Positions 9,690-19,153 of a DNA stretch of 57,522 nt are shown here, one piece after another. Under the pieces are notes generated by a model. It saw nothing but the letters and a program-made list of their open reading frames with translations, did not search any database and was not told the origin of the DNA. Position numbers and translations under genes: made by a program. Origin of the DNA: Bacteroidia bacterium (lineage in GTDB: Bacteria > Bacteroidota > Bacteroidia > Flavobacteriales > Flavobacteriaceae); assembly GCA_030430535.1 (NCBI GenBank), contig JAUIKY010000021.1, positions 1 to 57,522 on the forward strand, written 5' to 3'. Within the stretch, counting starts at the first letter, position 1. Each line of letters opens with the position of its first letter.

Positions 9690-11582
9690 TTATTTAATGA
9701 CTATTTTATCGATGGTTGTGGTTACTGCTGAAATATCTTCAATATCGGCAGCTAAACCAAAAATATCAATAGTGAATACAATAGGTCCGGAAACATCACT
9801 ACCCGGTGTAAACGTAATGGTATAAGTGCCATCACCGGTTACTGAAGTATCGCCACTGTTTTTAGTGCCCTCGCCCCAGTAACCGAATGCCCATCCGTTG
9901 GAAGCAAATTGATAATCGGCGGTATAGCTTCCTACAGCAGTGCTGGTTAAGGTGATACCGGAAAGTGTGAACGTAATTTCCATACTTTCGCCAAAAGCAA
10001 TATCATCTGGGTTGATTGGAGGATCGGTAAATGTTGAGCCAAATTCATTAAAAAGTTCAATTCTAAAATTACCATTTCCTTCCAAATCACCGTATGCCAG
10101 TTTCGAATTATCGACAGCCACTTCCTTGCCTTCATTTTCGCTACCTCCGCCGGTAGAACCACTATCCAGTACAAAATGGAACACCATATATTCATTTTTA
10201 CCTGTTTCATCGCGTTTGCCAAACCAAATATCGGACACAACACCATCGGTTTTTGCGGTTTTAACAATTTTCCATTGGTTTTGCGATGTAGTACCTACAG
10301 TTGCCCAAGAGCTTCCAATGGGGAAAAACGGTGTAATATCAGTAAATGTGATGATATTTGTGCCATCAGTGCTTGAGGAATACATACCACTCATTTCCGT
10401 ACCGTTGCTATCAATGGTTGAAACCGTACCGTCATTAGAAAATGTGATTTTATTTTCAACAACCGAAGCTTGATCGGCCGATGTATATCCTGGCCAACCG
10501 GCTGCTTCATAATCTTCAACCGTTTGCCAGCCGTTCAATAGGTTTCCGTTTAAATCGGTCCAATCAAAAGGGCTATCGGCGCTTAAACGCCATGTTTTGG
10601 TAGTGGTTACGTTTGTTGACAGTAAATCATCAACCGTTCCGCCGTTTAAATCAATTGCTGGGTCTGGATCGGGTAAATCTTCAGGCACCCAATTATCACT
10701 GTATTCTTTGGTAATGAAGTTGAATACTAAAGTGGCCGCTCCATCGCAACTGTCTTTTCTTAACACCCCCAATTGCAGTGTATTCTCGGTAATGGAAAAC
10801 ACCTTCATACTGCCCCAATTATCAACACAAGCATCATTTTCATTGGTATGCAATATAGTAGCGTTTGTTGTGGTTAGGGTTTTAGCATCGGCATCTAAAA
10901 AATAGGTGCCTGATTCTTCTCCGTAGCTAGGAATCATTAAGTGGTTTGTAGTTAAAAATGGGCCGCCATCCAAGCTAAACGTCATAGTGCCGTAATCGCC
11001 TTGTGTTGCAATCCATTCGTTTCCTTTCCAATCTGGACTCCAATTCCAACAATCGTCGCCATAGCAGCCTTCGTCTCCTCCTTCAAGCCACCCGTTGTCT
11101 GTGCCATAAAAATACATAGGCCCGGCAAAATACTTGGAAACACCATCAGCATCCAAATCGAGCACCCATGTTTTTGAATTGCCAACCCCACCAGAAAGCA
11201 AATTCCAAAGTGGGTCGTCCACATAACTTAAATTATCATCGGTTACCGTAATCGTTACTGGGTCTAAATTTACAATACCGCCTTTGGTTACGGCAGTAAT
11301 GTTAATGGTATAATCGCCTTTAAAAGCGTACTTAACGGTTTCAACTTTTTTGTTGGAACGCCCCGTACCATAATCCCAAGTTAGGGTAACCCCCGGTGTT
11401 TGATTCGTCATAATTACCGTGTTTCCTCCAGGATCGGCAGTAAAATCTTGGGTAATATCAAACTGAATTTCAGATTTATCGGGAAGCTCTCCCAAAACGC
11501 CCGTTTCTGGGTTACATGATGCTATTAGGAAGGTTACCCCCAACACCAAAAATGATGCGATTAATATTCTTATTTTTTTCAT
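9690..11582 (-). CDS. PKD-like surface glycan-binding lipoprotein (SusE/F position)
   Basis: A 630-residue lipoprotein (Cys23) directly after SusD in the operon, the usual place of surface glycan-binding proteins. A PKD-like beta-sandwich lies around residues 40-115, with WDYGTG as its signature region. Two further repeating beta-rich parts (about 125-300 and 315-480) each start with a segment like KTWVLDLDADG or KTWRLSADSP and carry exposed tryptophans typical of sugar-binding modules. A C-terminal beta-sandwich (about 495-625) follows. It has no catalytic motif. I infer that it holds the polysaccharide at the cell surface for SusC/SusD. Ligand is unknown. Confidence 0.75.
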   Translation of the reverse strand: MKKIRILIASFLVLGVTFLIASCNPETGVLGELPDKSEIQFDITQDFTADPGGNTVIMTNQTPGVTLTWDYGTGRSNKKVETVKYAFKGDYTINITAVTKGGIVNLDPVTITVTDDNLSYVDDPLWNLLSGGVGNSKTWVLDLDADGVSKYFAGPMYFYGTDNGWLEGGDEGCYGDDCWNWSPDWKGNEWIATQGDYGTMTFSLDGGPFLTTNHLMIPSYGEESGTYFLDADAKTLTTTNATILHTNENDACVDNWGSMKVFSITENTLQLGVLRKDSCDGAATLVFNFITKEYSDNWVPEDLPDPDPAIDLNGGTVDDLLSTNVTTTKTWRLSADSPFDWTDLNGNLLNGWQTVEDYEAAGWPGYTSADQASVVENKITFSNDGTVSTIDSNGTEMSGMYSSSTDGTNIITFTDITPFFPIGSSWATVGTTSQNQWKIVKTAKTDGVVSDIWFGKRDETGKNEYMVFHFVLDSGSTGGGSENEGKEVAVDNSKLAYGDLEGNGNFRIELFNEFGSTFTDPPINPDDIAFGESMEITFTLSGITLTSTAVGSYTADYQFASNGWAFGYWGEGTKNSGDTSVTGDGTYTITFTPGSDVSGPIVFTIDIFGLAADIEDISAVTTTIDKIVIK

Positions 11583-11607
11583 GTTTTAGAATTTAGTTTA
11601 GTTAAAA

Positions 11608-13203
11608 TTACCAACCCGCATTTTGTTTCAATACGTTATCCGACAATGTAATTTGAGTATTTGGTATTTGCTGCAAACCTTTTGTAGCCTGAATATTTTC
11701 GGCTTTTATAGTTTTGGTTTCCGGCACTCCACCGCTTAATAACTCGGTAGTTTCTGCAATGGTTGAAGCCGCAACATCAACCCCTTGGCGCAACAAATCC
11801 CAATATCTTACGCCCTCTAAAGCAAACTCTAAATGGCGTTCGTTCATAATGTTATCTTGGTTAACCGATAAGGACACGAAATTATCTTTAAGGGCACGTT
11901 GCCTCACCTGATCGAAATAAGCCTGTGCATTACCACTGCCCAATTCGGCAGCCATAAGCAGTACATCGGCATAGCGCAACACCACGTAATCCTGAAATTG
12001 GTTAATTTGAAAATCGGTTACCCCAAACTGGTTAACGGCCGATACGGTTTGTCCTTCTTCATCCAAAATGGACATGGGCGTATATTTTTTGTTGTAGTAG
12101 CCCGTGTATTCCCGTTGGTTTTCAATTTTATCAAAAGGAATTTCCTCTTCTTCTACAGCGATAACCGTGGCCGATCTTCGTGTATCGTTGTCGCTGTAAG
12201 CGTCATAAAGTTTAGGATTTACGGTAATGCCCCAACCTCTTCCGTAAGGCAAATAGGCAAACTCTCGCATACCGAACATTACCAGCCAGTGGTTTCCATC
12301 GGTGTTGCCATTGTAATCACTAGTGTAAGTATATCGAATTGAAAATACGATTTCTTGATTATCTTCACCTGCAAAATCGACTTCGGAAGCTGCCGAAGAC
12401 ACCGGCCATAAAGAGGCAAAATCGTCAACCAAACCATGTCCGCTTGATGCGATAACATCTTCCAAATGGGCTAAAGCTTGGGCTTTTGTAACTACACCTG
12501 CTAAATCTGAAGCTCCGTAATACCCCGTGTAATATAGAAACACACGCCCCAACAACGATTTGGCTGCCCATTTGGTCACCCGGCCAGCATCAACTGTATT
12601 ATATGCCGCATCTGGCAAATTATTTGCTGCAAATTGCAAATCTTCAGCAATTACGGCATAAACATCCTCTGGATTAGCCTGCGGAATATTTTCGGTTGAA
12701 GGCTCTGTTAACAACGGGATATTGCCCCATAACCTCACCATTTCAAAATAGGTGTAAGCCCTGATGAAACGGGTTTCAGATTCGTAAGTGTTTCTTAACG
12801 CCTCATCACCTTGCCAATCAATTTGGTCCATTTTTGACAATAGAACGTTGCAACGGTAAATGGCTTTGTAATAGGCAATCCAATTAGTATTGAACAAATC
12901 TACGAAGCTAGGCGCTCGGGAAATATCGAACTCATCCATAGCCGCAAAATTGTAACTATCGGCATTACCGGTACCGCCAAAACAATCATCAGAAAACACT
13001 TCGCTAACCACTGGAATACCTTGCCCGGCAGCCCCAGTAGCAATTTGTAAGCCGTCGTAGCAACCCACCAATGCCTTGTAAGCATCGTCTGTTGTGGAAT
13101 AGAAATTTGAGTCGGTTACCTGGGTTAAAGGTTCTGTTTCTAAGCTACAAGACCCTAGCGACAACAACCCCAAACATAAAATATATAAATATGAATTTTT
13201 CAT
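11608..13203 (-). CDS. SusD/RagB-family outer-membrane lipoprotein
   Basis: A 531-residue lipoprotein (Cys19) with the SusD start (CSLETEPLT, then a segment with ALVGCYDGLQ), TPR-like helices and the C-terminal region with LEFALEGVRYWDLLRQG and a terminal NAGW, all standard for the family. SusD proteins form the lid over the SusC barrel and bind the glycan before import. It is 12 bp downstream of susC and 25 bp upstream of the PKD-like binding protein gene, giving the normal order. Family assignment is certain; ligand is inferred only from the enzymes in the operon. Confidence 0.95.
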   Translation of the reverse strand: MKNSYLYILCLGLLSLGSCSLETEPLTQVTDSNFYSTTDDAYKALVGCYDGLQIATGAAGQGIPVVSEVFSDDCFGGTGNADSYNFAAMDEFDISRAPSFVDLFNTNWIAYYKAIYRCNVLLSKMDQIDWQGDEALRNTYESETRFIRAYTYFEMVRLWGNIPLLTEPSTENIPQANPEDVYAVIAEDLQFAANNLPDAAYNTVDAGRVTKWAAKSLLGRVFLYYTGYYGASDLAGVVTKAQALAHLEDVIASSGHGLVDDFASLWPVSSAASEVDFAGEDNQEIVFSIRYTYTSDYNGNTDGNHWLVMFGMREFAYLPYGRGWGITVNPKLYDAYSDNDTRRSATVIAVEEEEIPFDKIENQREYTGYYNKKYTPMSILDEEGQTVSAVNQFGVTDFQINQFQDYVVLRYADVLLMAAELGSGNAQAYFDQVRQRALKDNFVSLSVNQDNIMNERHLEFALEGVRYWDLLRQGVDVAASTIAETTELLSGGVPETKTIKAENIQATKGLQQIPNTQITLSDNVLKQNAGW

Positions 13204-13215
13204 TTTCAGTAGTTT

Positions 13216-16200
13216 TTAAAGTTTAACGTTCAATCCCATCATAAAGGTTCTGGGCCTTGGGTAGTACCCAATATCTACACCCGATGACGTTCCTCCGGTT
13301 CCAAAACCAACTTCGGGGTCCATGCCATCGTATTCCGTGAACGTGTAAAGGTTTAATGCTGAAACGTACACTCTAAATTCCTTGGCAAAAAATGGCTTGC
13401 TAAGTTTAGCAATGTCCAATCCTAATGTTACATTATTGATTCTCAAGAAATCGCCATCCTGAACGTATAAATCTGAAAAATTAGCGAAGTTCCTTCCGTC
13501 TTCAGTTACACGCGGAATGGTGTTTGAAGAACCTTCGCCCGTCCATCGGTCTAAAATCGCCGAAGTATAATTCCCTAGTGCTCCAGGGTTTCTATATGAC
13601 TGCACCAATTGGTTTCCAGCCACACCGTTGGCCGATATTGAAAAATCGAAAGCTTTGTAATTTCCAGAAATGGAGAACCCATAAGTTAAATCTGGATTGG
13701 GATCACCAATCATTTTTTTATCGGCATCACTGATGCTTCCATCGCCATTTATATCTCTGTAAATGATATCGCCCGGAGCGGCATTGGGCTGCACACCGTA
13801 ATCATCAATTTCTTGCTGGTTTTGAAACACTCCGGCAGTTTCGTACCCCCAGAAATACCATAATGGGAACCCGTCTTGCGCTCTGTAAAATTCTGGTGCA
13901 TTATCGAATAACTGATTGGTTGCCCCGTGAATAATGCCATCGCTGGTTGGAATTTTACCTACCACGTTTTCGTTATACGCCCCATTAACAGCTATATTAT
14001 AATTAAAATCGCCTATACTATTGTTGTAATTTAAGGCTAATTCAACCCCAGTATTTTCTACATTACCACCATTAATAAAAGGAGCATCGGCTCCGGCAGT
14101 TGCTAAAATAGGCGCTACAATCAACCAGTTTTTGTTGGTCTTTTTATACCAATCGAAATTAACATTCAAGGTATTATTGAACAATCTGGCATCAAAACCA
14201 ATGTTGGTTTGTTCTGAAGTTTCCCAACCTAAATCTTCATTTGGCAATCTATTTGGGAATGCTCCCGGGGTTAACACACCTTCTTCGGCACCAAAAATAT
14301 AGTTTGTTGTTGATGTTTGAATAGGTGCCAAAAACTGAAACGCTCCAACATTTTGGTTCCCCACCTGTCCCCAACTCGCTCTTAACTTAAAGAAGTTAAC
14401 AGTATTTGAAGCACTTAAAAACTCTTCGCTAGACATTACCCAACCCGCAGAAACCGACGGGAAATATCCCCATTGGTTATCGGGATGGAAATTTGAAGAA
14501 CCATCAGCCCTAAAGGTGGCGTTTATTAAATATTTCTCATTGAAGTTATAGTTTAAACGACCGAAATAAGACATCCGTTTGTTTTCAGACTTTCCGCCGC
14601 CAACACCCATTAAAGGTGTGCCATCAAGGTTTGTAGTGTTGTCCAGCCAAGCGTTTCCTAGCCCAACAAATACGTTATCTACATTACTTCCGTTAATATA
14701 AGTACCATCAAAATTTATGGATGAGGAGCCTACCATGGTTTCAAAATGATGGTTATCGGCCACATCAAATTTATAGGTAATCAAATTATCCCAAGTCAAG
14801 GTTTTCCCTTTATTCATGCTTTGGTTGGTGTTGTCTTGATTTCTAAAAGAATAGATAGACAACTCATAAATTGGGCTATACGAATGTTCTTCTCCCGCAT
14901 AATAATCAAGCCCCAATGTGGTTCTAAAAGTTAAATTTTTAATGGGCTCAACTTCTAAATAAATGTTACCCAACAGCTTTTGGTTATCACTTTCGTTTTG
15001 GTTGTTGTACAGCATTTCTGCATAAGGATTGGCACTGCCCACCAACCAAGGCTCGCTGCTTCCGGTAGTGTTGAAAAAATCTCCATCGCTATTGTACATG
15101 GGCAATAATGGTGTTACCCTAAATGCACTTCGTAATGAGTTGTTGTACTGGTTTCCTACCCCAATACCATTATTTTTTATGTAAGCGAAACTTAAATTTT
15201 CGCCAAAGGTGAGCACATCTTTGTATAATTTATGTTCTGAATTGAACCTGAAATTATAACGCTCGTAGTTAGACAAGTCTTTTCCGCCAACAATACCCTC
15301 TTGACCAAAATAGGACAACGACGACGAATATACCGAGGTTTCTGAACTCCCGGTAACGCCCAGCGAGTAGTTTTTTGTGGCCGCATTGTCTACAAACATT
15401 TCGTCCATCCAAGTAGTACCAGCACCCAATTCGGCAATTTCGGCATTGGTTAAATACGGATTTCTACCAGAGTTCACGGCTGCTTCATTTACCATAGTGG
15501 CATACTCATGGGCATTGAGCAAATCAATTTTTCGCGCCACGGATTGAAGTCCGTAAAATTGGTCGAAAGTAATTTGAGCCGCTTGCCCTCTTTTTCCTTT
15601 TTTGGTAGTTACCAAAACCACCCCGTTTGAGGCTTGCGAGCCATAAATAGCAGCCGACGCCGCATCTTTTAAAATGGAAATGGATTCGATATCGGCATTG
15701 TTCAAATACGAAATATCGCCCGTTAAAATGCCATCAACCACATACAAAGGGTTACTGCCCGATGTGGAGCCCACACCACGAATCACCACGTTTAAGCTTT
15801 CGCCCGGTTGCCCCGAAGTTGAGGTAATCTGCACACCCGGCGACTGCCCTTGCAAAGCCTGAATGGCATTTGCGGTGTTCATCTTTTCAAGGTTTTCGCC
15901 ACTTACCTGTACACTAGCCCCGGTAACCAACGCCTTTTTAAGCGTTCCGTAACCAATGACCACCACCTCTTCCAAAGCAGCAGTGTCCTCTTTAAGCTTA
16001 ATGCTTAGGTTAGTTTGCGAATTAACGGGTATTTCTTGGGTGATGAAACCCACAAACGATACCACTAACACAGCTTCCTTATTGGAAAGGTTTATTTTGA
16101 AATTTCCATCAAAATCAGACTGGGTACCGTTGGTGGTGCCTTTTTCAATAATATTGGCACCCGGTAGGGGTTGCCCAAAATTGTCTAGCACATTTCCTGT

Positions 16201-16632
16201 GACTTGCCAAGTCTGGATGGTTGTTTCATTAGTAATGTTATCGGCGTTTATCGAAACATTGGCTTCTTCTTTTTTCAGCAAAAAGATTTGACGGTCAACA
16301 ATACTATACACCGTGTTTGTGTTTGAAAACACTTGGTTCAAAATGGTTTTTATGGATTCTTTTTCCACTTTTATGGAAACATTTCGCTTTAGGTTTACAT
16401 CTTTTATTTTGTAAGCAAACCTAAATTCGCTGGAGCTTTCAATTTCATCAATAAGTTCGCCAACCGTTACATTATTTAAGTTTAAGGAGATTTTCGCTTT
16501 TTGCGAGTACGAAGTGTTGGCGTGTAGGGTAAACAACACAACGAAAAAAAATAATGCGCTTAACTTCATCTTTAAATCGAATTTTAAGGGTGAAGAATGA
16601 TGGCTTCTTTTCTTAACAAGAAGTTTTTTCAT
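13216..16632 (-). CDS. SusC-family TonB-dependent transducer with STN domain
   Basis: A 1138-residue outer-membrane protein. After a basic N-terminus and signal peptide (ends about residue 44) comes an STN domain (about 45-125), then a carboxypeptidase-D-like regulatory domain (about 142-215, GNVLDNFGQPLPGANI), the plug with LYVVDG and AIYGSQASNGVVLVTTKKG, and the 22-strand barrel. The STN domain contacts FecR-type anti-sigma factors, so this is a signalling importer; the FecR and ECF sigma genes lie just upstream, matching that role. It imports oligosaccharides with SusD and should report substrate arrival to switch on the operon. Confidence 0.95.
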   Translation of the reverse strand: MKKLLVKKRSHHSSPLKFDLKMKLSALFFFVVLFTLHANTSYSQKAKISLNLNNVTVGELIDEIESSSEFRFAYKIKDVNLKRNVSIKVEKESIKTILNQVFSNTNTVYSIVDRQIFLLKKEEANVSINADNITNETTIQTWQVTGNVLDNFGQPLPGANIIEKGTTNGTQSDFDGNFKINLSNKEAVLVVSFVGFITQEIPVNSQTNLSIKLKEDTAALEEVVVIGYGTLKKALVTGASVQVSGENLEKMNTANAIQALQGQSPGVQITSTSGQPGESLNVVIRGVGSTSGSNPLYVVDGILTGDISYLNNADIESISILKDAASAAIYGSQASNGVVLVTTKKGKRGQAAQITFDQFYGLQSVARKIDLLNAHEYATMVNEAAVNSGRNPYLTNAEIAELGAGTTWMDEMFVDNAATKNYSLGVTGSSETSVYSSSLSYFGQEGIVGGKDLSNYERYNFRFNSEHKLYKDVLTFGENLSFAYIKNNGIGVGNQYNNSLRSAFRVTPLLPMYNSDGDFFNTTGSSEPWLVGSANPYAEMLYNNQNESDNQKLLGNIYLEVEPIKNLTFRTTLGLDYYAGEEHSYSPIYELSIYSFRNQDNTNQSMNKGKTLTWDNLITYKFDVADNHHFETMVGSSSINFDGTYINGSNVDNVFVGLGNAWLDNTTNLDGTPLMGVGGGKSENKRMSYFGRLNYNFNEKYLINATFRADGSSNFHPDNQWGYFPSVSAGWVMSSEEFLSASNTVNFFKLRASWGQVGNQNVGAFQFLAPIQTSTTNYIFGAEEGVLTPGAFPNRLPNEDLGWETSEQTNIGFDARLFNNTLNVNFDWYKKTNKNWLIVAPILATAGADAPFINGGNVENTGVELALNYNNSIGDFNYNIAVNGAYNENVVGKIPTSDGIIHGATNQLFDNAPEFYRAQDGFPLWYFWGYETAGVFQNQQEIDDYGVQPNAAPGDIIYRDINGDGSISDADKKMIGDPNPDLTYGFSISGNYKAFDFSISANGVAGNQLVQSYRNPGALGNYTSAILDRWTGEGSSNTIPRVTEDGRNFANFSDLYVQDGDFLRINNVTLGLDIAKLSKPFFAKEFRVYVSALNLYTFTEYDGMDPEVGFGTGGTSSGVDIGYYPRPRTFMMGLNVKL

Positions 16633-16690
16633 ACTTTTAAAGAGTTTAATTGTGGTTACTAGTTTAGTTTTTAATCACACCTTTAAATGG

Positions 16691-16723
16691 CCGGGAAATG
16701 CGTCACCATTTTCCGGTTTTTTT
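16691..16723 (+). terminator. Hairpin with T7 tail between fecR and susC, reading plus strand
   Basis: CCGGGAAAT (16691-16699) pairs with ATTTTCCGG (16708-16716), with one G-T pair, and is followed by seven T. This is an intrinsic terminator for plus-strand transcription, opposite to the flanking genes. On the minus strand it is only a hairpin, since the T-run precedes it as an A-run. It might block antisense transcription into fecR, or separate fecR from susC expression. Confidence 0.55.
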
Positions 16724-16805
16724 GTGCGCACTGGTAAGGTGCTAAATTTGGTGTGTAGTTAATTGGTTTTGTTTAGCTTAAATCATAGTAAAGAGTGGTT
16801 TTAGT

Positions 16806-17972
16806 TTAGTTGATAATAATTTTATTGTTGTTTATTGAATAATCTATACCGTAGGTAATTTTAAAATATTCGAGGATTTTCTCAATGGGTTCGTTTCTGA
16901 AACTGGCGTTAAATTTTTCATTGGTAAGTTGAGTGTTTCTGTTGATAATTTCAACATTGTAATGCCGTTCCATTTTTTTCAGAATATTACCAAAAGTGAT
17001 GTTTCTGAACACCAGTTCGCCATCAATCCACGAAGTATAGATACTGGTTATAACCGGTTTGGTTGAGATTTGCCCTGCAGCACTCTTACTGTAACTTCCT
17101 TTAAATCCAGGTTTTAAAAGCACATGGTTATTTTTATCACTTGGAGTGTATAAGTTAACAGAACCCTCTACCAAAACCACATCGGTCTCAACATCTTCGG
17201 GATAGCTGGAAAAGTTAAACTGCGTTCCCAACACTTCAACGTTAAGTTGGTTGGCATTCACCACAAATGGATGCTTTTCATCTTTGGCTACATCAAAAAA
17301 GGCTTCACCCTTTAAAAATACCTGACGTGTTTTTCCGCTTATAAATTTCACGGGGTATTTAAGCGAAGTACCCGCATTTAAATGGACTTTCGTTCCGTCG
17401 GACAGATTGATTTCAAAGCGTTTTCCATAAGGCACAGTTAGGGTGTTGTAAACCAATTTTTCGCCCGCAATTGTATTTCCGTAAACTATTTTCGTTCCGC
17501 TTTGCGAACCAATTACATTGCCCTTGGCATCAAAAACTTCCGATGTACCATCTTCGTTTATAATTTTAACGTCACCATTTTCCAATTGAAGCGTGATGCT
17601 TTCATCGGGAACAACAAACTGTGTTTCTTTACTGAAATAGCCCGTTTGGTACAAATACCCCACCCCTAAAAACAGTAACAATACGGCAGCATATTTAAGC
17701 ACTTTGAAATGTTTAAGCTTTTTCACTTTCTTATCGTTAGTGGCCATTTTGCCCTCAAGGTTTTTATAAATTCTTTCGGTTTCAATCTGTTTATAAATGG
17801 CCAGCTTATTTTGAATATTCTTTTTATCTATAATTTTATTGTACAGGGCTAAATTAGTTTCGTTTTTTAGCCATTGGTCTAAAATAGCCTGTTCGGCAGG
17901 GGAAATAATTTTTGCAACCGATTTGTAAATCAGTTCCGCTATCTTAAATTCTGAAAGTTCTTTTTGCTCCAT
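16806..17972 (-). CDS. FecR-family anti-sigma factor
   Basis: A 388-residue inner-membrane protein. The N-terminal cytoplasmic part (about 1-85) should hold the ECF sigma factor; a single membrane segment lies around residues 91-108; the periplasmic FecR domain (about 165-260, with LPYGKRFEINLSDGT-like core and GEAFFDV) and a DUF4974-type C-terminal domain (about 310-385, ITFGNILKKMERHYNVEI) follow. The C-terminal part contacts the STN domain of the SusC protein. It lies between the sigma gene and susC, the classical order for sigma/anti-sigma controlled polysaccharide loci. Confidence 0.93.
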   Translation of the reverse strand: MEQKELSEFKIAELIYKSVAKIISPAEQAILDQWLKNETNLALYNKIIDKKNIQNKLAIYKQIETERIYKNLEGKMATNDKKVKKLKHFKVLKYAAVLLLFLGVGYLYQTGYFSKETQFVVPDESITLQLENGDVKIINEDGTSEVFDAKGNVIGSQSGTKIVYGNTIAGEKLVYNTLTVPYGKRFEINLSDGTKVHLNAGTSLKYPVKFISGKTRQVFLKGEAFFDVAKDEKHPFVVNANQLNVEVLGTQFNFSSYPEDVETDVVLVEGSVNLYTPSDKNNHVLLKPGFKGSYSKSAAGQISTKPVITSIYTSWIDGELVFRNITFGNILKKMERHYNVEIINRNTQLTNEKFNASFRNEPIEKILEYFKITYGIDYSINNNKIIIN

Positions 17973-18056
17973 TTGCGCTTTAAAAATGAATTTGTCGGAT
18001 TTTCAACATCCTAAATTTTTAACCTCATTTTTATCAAATAATCATTTTAAACAAGG

Positions 18057-18142
18057 TGCTTTTATCAATATGACTTAAAAAAGTTGATTTCGGGTGGAAA
18101 AATTTTTAAGAAATTTTTAAGTTTTTTGCTTTTCAATATGAC
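18057..18142. repeat. Pair of direct repeats in the sigma-fecR gap
   Basis: TGCTTTTATCAATATGAC (18057-18074) and TGCTTTTCAATATGAC (18127-18142) are the same element with a 2-base gap, 70 bp apart, in the 277-bp space between the ECF sigma gene and fecR. On the transcribed (minus) strand both read GTCATATTGA followed by A-rich sequence and GCA. They may be regulator or sigma recognition sites for the fecR promoter; nothing else in the gap looks functional. Confidence 0.5.
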
Positions 18143-18249
18143 GAAAAAGACTCAAACCCAGTTGCATTGGGACGTTAGACGATTAACAAAAAAGTAAATT
18201 TTTATTTTGATTTTATTGAAATCCTAGCTTTATAAAAACAGGCAAAAAA

Positions 18250-18819
18250 CTAAAAACCTGCCAATAAAATTTGAAAAAACGGATGGTCCTTTAAATCGTT
18301 TTTTAAAAGTTCGATGGCTCGGGCGCGTTGCGACTTTACGGTATTGATGCTTATTTGAAGATCTTCGGCAATATCTTTATATTTCATGCCTTCCAAACAC
18401 GATAGCTCGAAAACCTTTTTACATTTTTCGGGCAGTTTCTCTAAAGCCTGAAAAAGGATAGCATAGGTTTCTTCCTCAATAATAAATTGGCTTTTTTGCG
18501 AGACTGCATCGTGTTTATCAATTTCTAACCGAACAAACTTTTTTTCCTTTTTAGTATAATCAATGGAAGCATTGCGCACCATGGTGTACAAATAAGATTT
18601 TAAGTTTTTTATTTTATCGGCCTTTTGTCTTTTTTGCCAAAGTTTTAAAAGGGTAGTTTCAACAATTTCTTCGGCAGCAAATTTTTCATCTACATAATTT
18701 AAGGAGAAGGCATAGAGCCTTTTGTAGTAAGTATCGAAAATAACCCGAAAAGCTTTTTTGTCTCCTTTTTTTAAAAGAGGTAAGAAAGACTCCAAGTGCT
18801 TATTTTCATTTTGTTCCAA
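18250..18819 (-). CDS. ECF RNA polymerase sigma factor (sigma-70, Bacteroidota type)
   Basis: A 189-residue protein with region 2 (about 20-90, YYKRLYAFSLNYV and SYLYTMVRN) and region 4 (about 125-180, LPEKCKKVFELSCLEGMKYKDIAEDL with a helix-turn-helix). There is no in-frame ATG before residue 80 and none upstream before a stop, so translation should begin at the TTG at 18819-18817 (or another near-cognate codon just before it). Held inactive by the FecR protein, it would direct polymerase to the PUL promoters once glycan arrives at SusC. It is the first gene of the locus; the dsbD operon behind it ends before it and is unrelated. Confidence 0.92.
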   Translation of the reverse strand: MEQNENKHLESFLPLLKKGDKKAFRVIFDTYYKRLYAFSLNYVDEKFAAEEIVETTLLKLWQKRQKADKIKNLKSYLYTMVRNASIDYTKKEKKFVRLEIDKHDAVSQKSQFIIEEETYAILFQALEKLPEKCKKVFELSCLEGMKYKDIAEDLQISINTVKSQRARAIELLKNDLKDHPFFQILLAGF

Positions 18820-19153
18820 ATTATTTATGGCGTATTTACCCGCAAAGTAGTAAAAATAAAAGAATTTCCTGCAATGAAATATCCTTGGGAAATAGTTTTA
18901 AATCAAACCTTTTTTAATTACCAACAAAACAGAAAAGCAACAAATAAAAACCCCAAGGCCTTTTAAAGCCCTGGGGATGAAATCGTTTCTGTTTTTGGTA
19001 AAGTTAAAATTATAAACCAAAGCCAATGTGGCGAAATGTCAGCAATCAATTTAGGTTAAGGTGTATTGGGTTTTGGCCTCTTTAAAATCAAATTATATTA
19101 AAAAACCCCAATCGCACAAAAGCACTTATAGAGAAACTATACTACTTCGAAAT
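18820..19153. other. Intergenic region upstream of ECF sigma gene
   Basis: This 334-bp gap holds the promoter side of the ECF sigma gene and the end of the dsbD operon, whose terminator is at 18951-18976. No convincing gene or consensus promoter box was found; a short plus-strand ORF starting at 19061 runs antisense into dsbD and is not supported. Confidence 0.6.
18951..18976 (-). terminator. Intrinsic terminator of the M16-dsbD operon
   Basis: On the minus strand CCCCAGGGC and GGCCTTGGGG form an imperfect G/C-rich stem that is followed by a T-run (A-run 18946-18950 on the plus strand). It lies about 180 bp past the dsbD stop. Confidence 0.7.

Noticed and set aside
9622-9825. Plus-strand ORF across the inverted repeat
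   Set aside because: Antisense to the end of the binding-protein gene and to the MITE-like element; no protein features.
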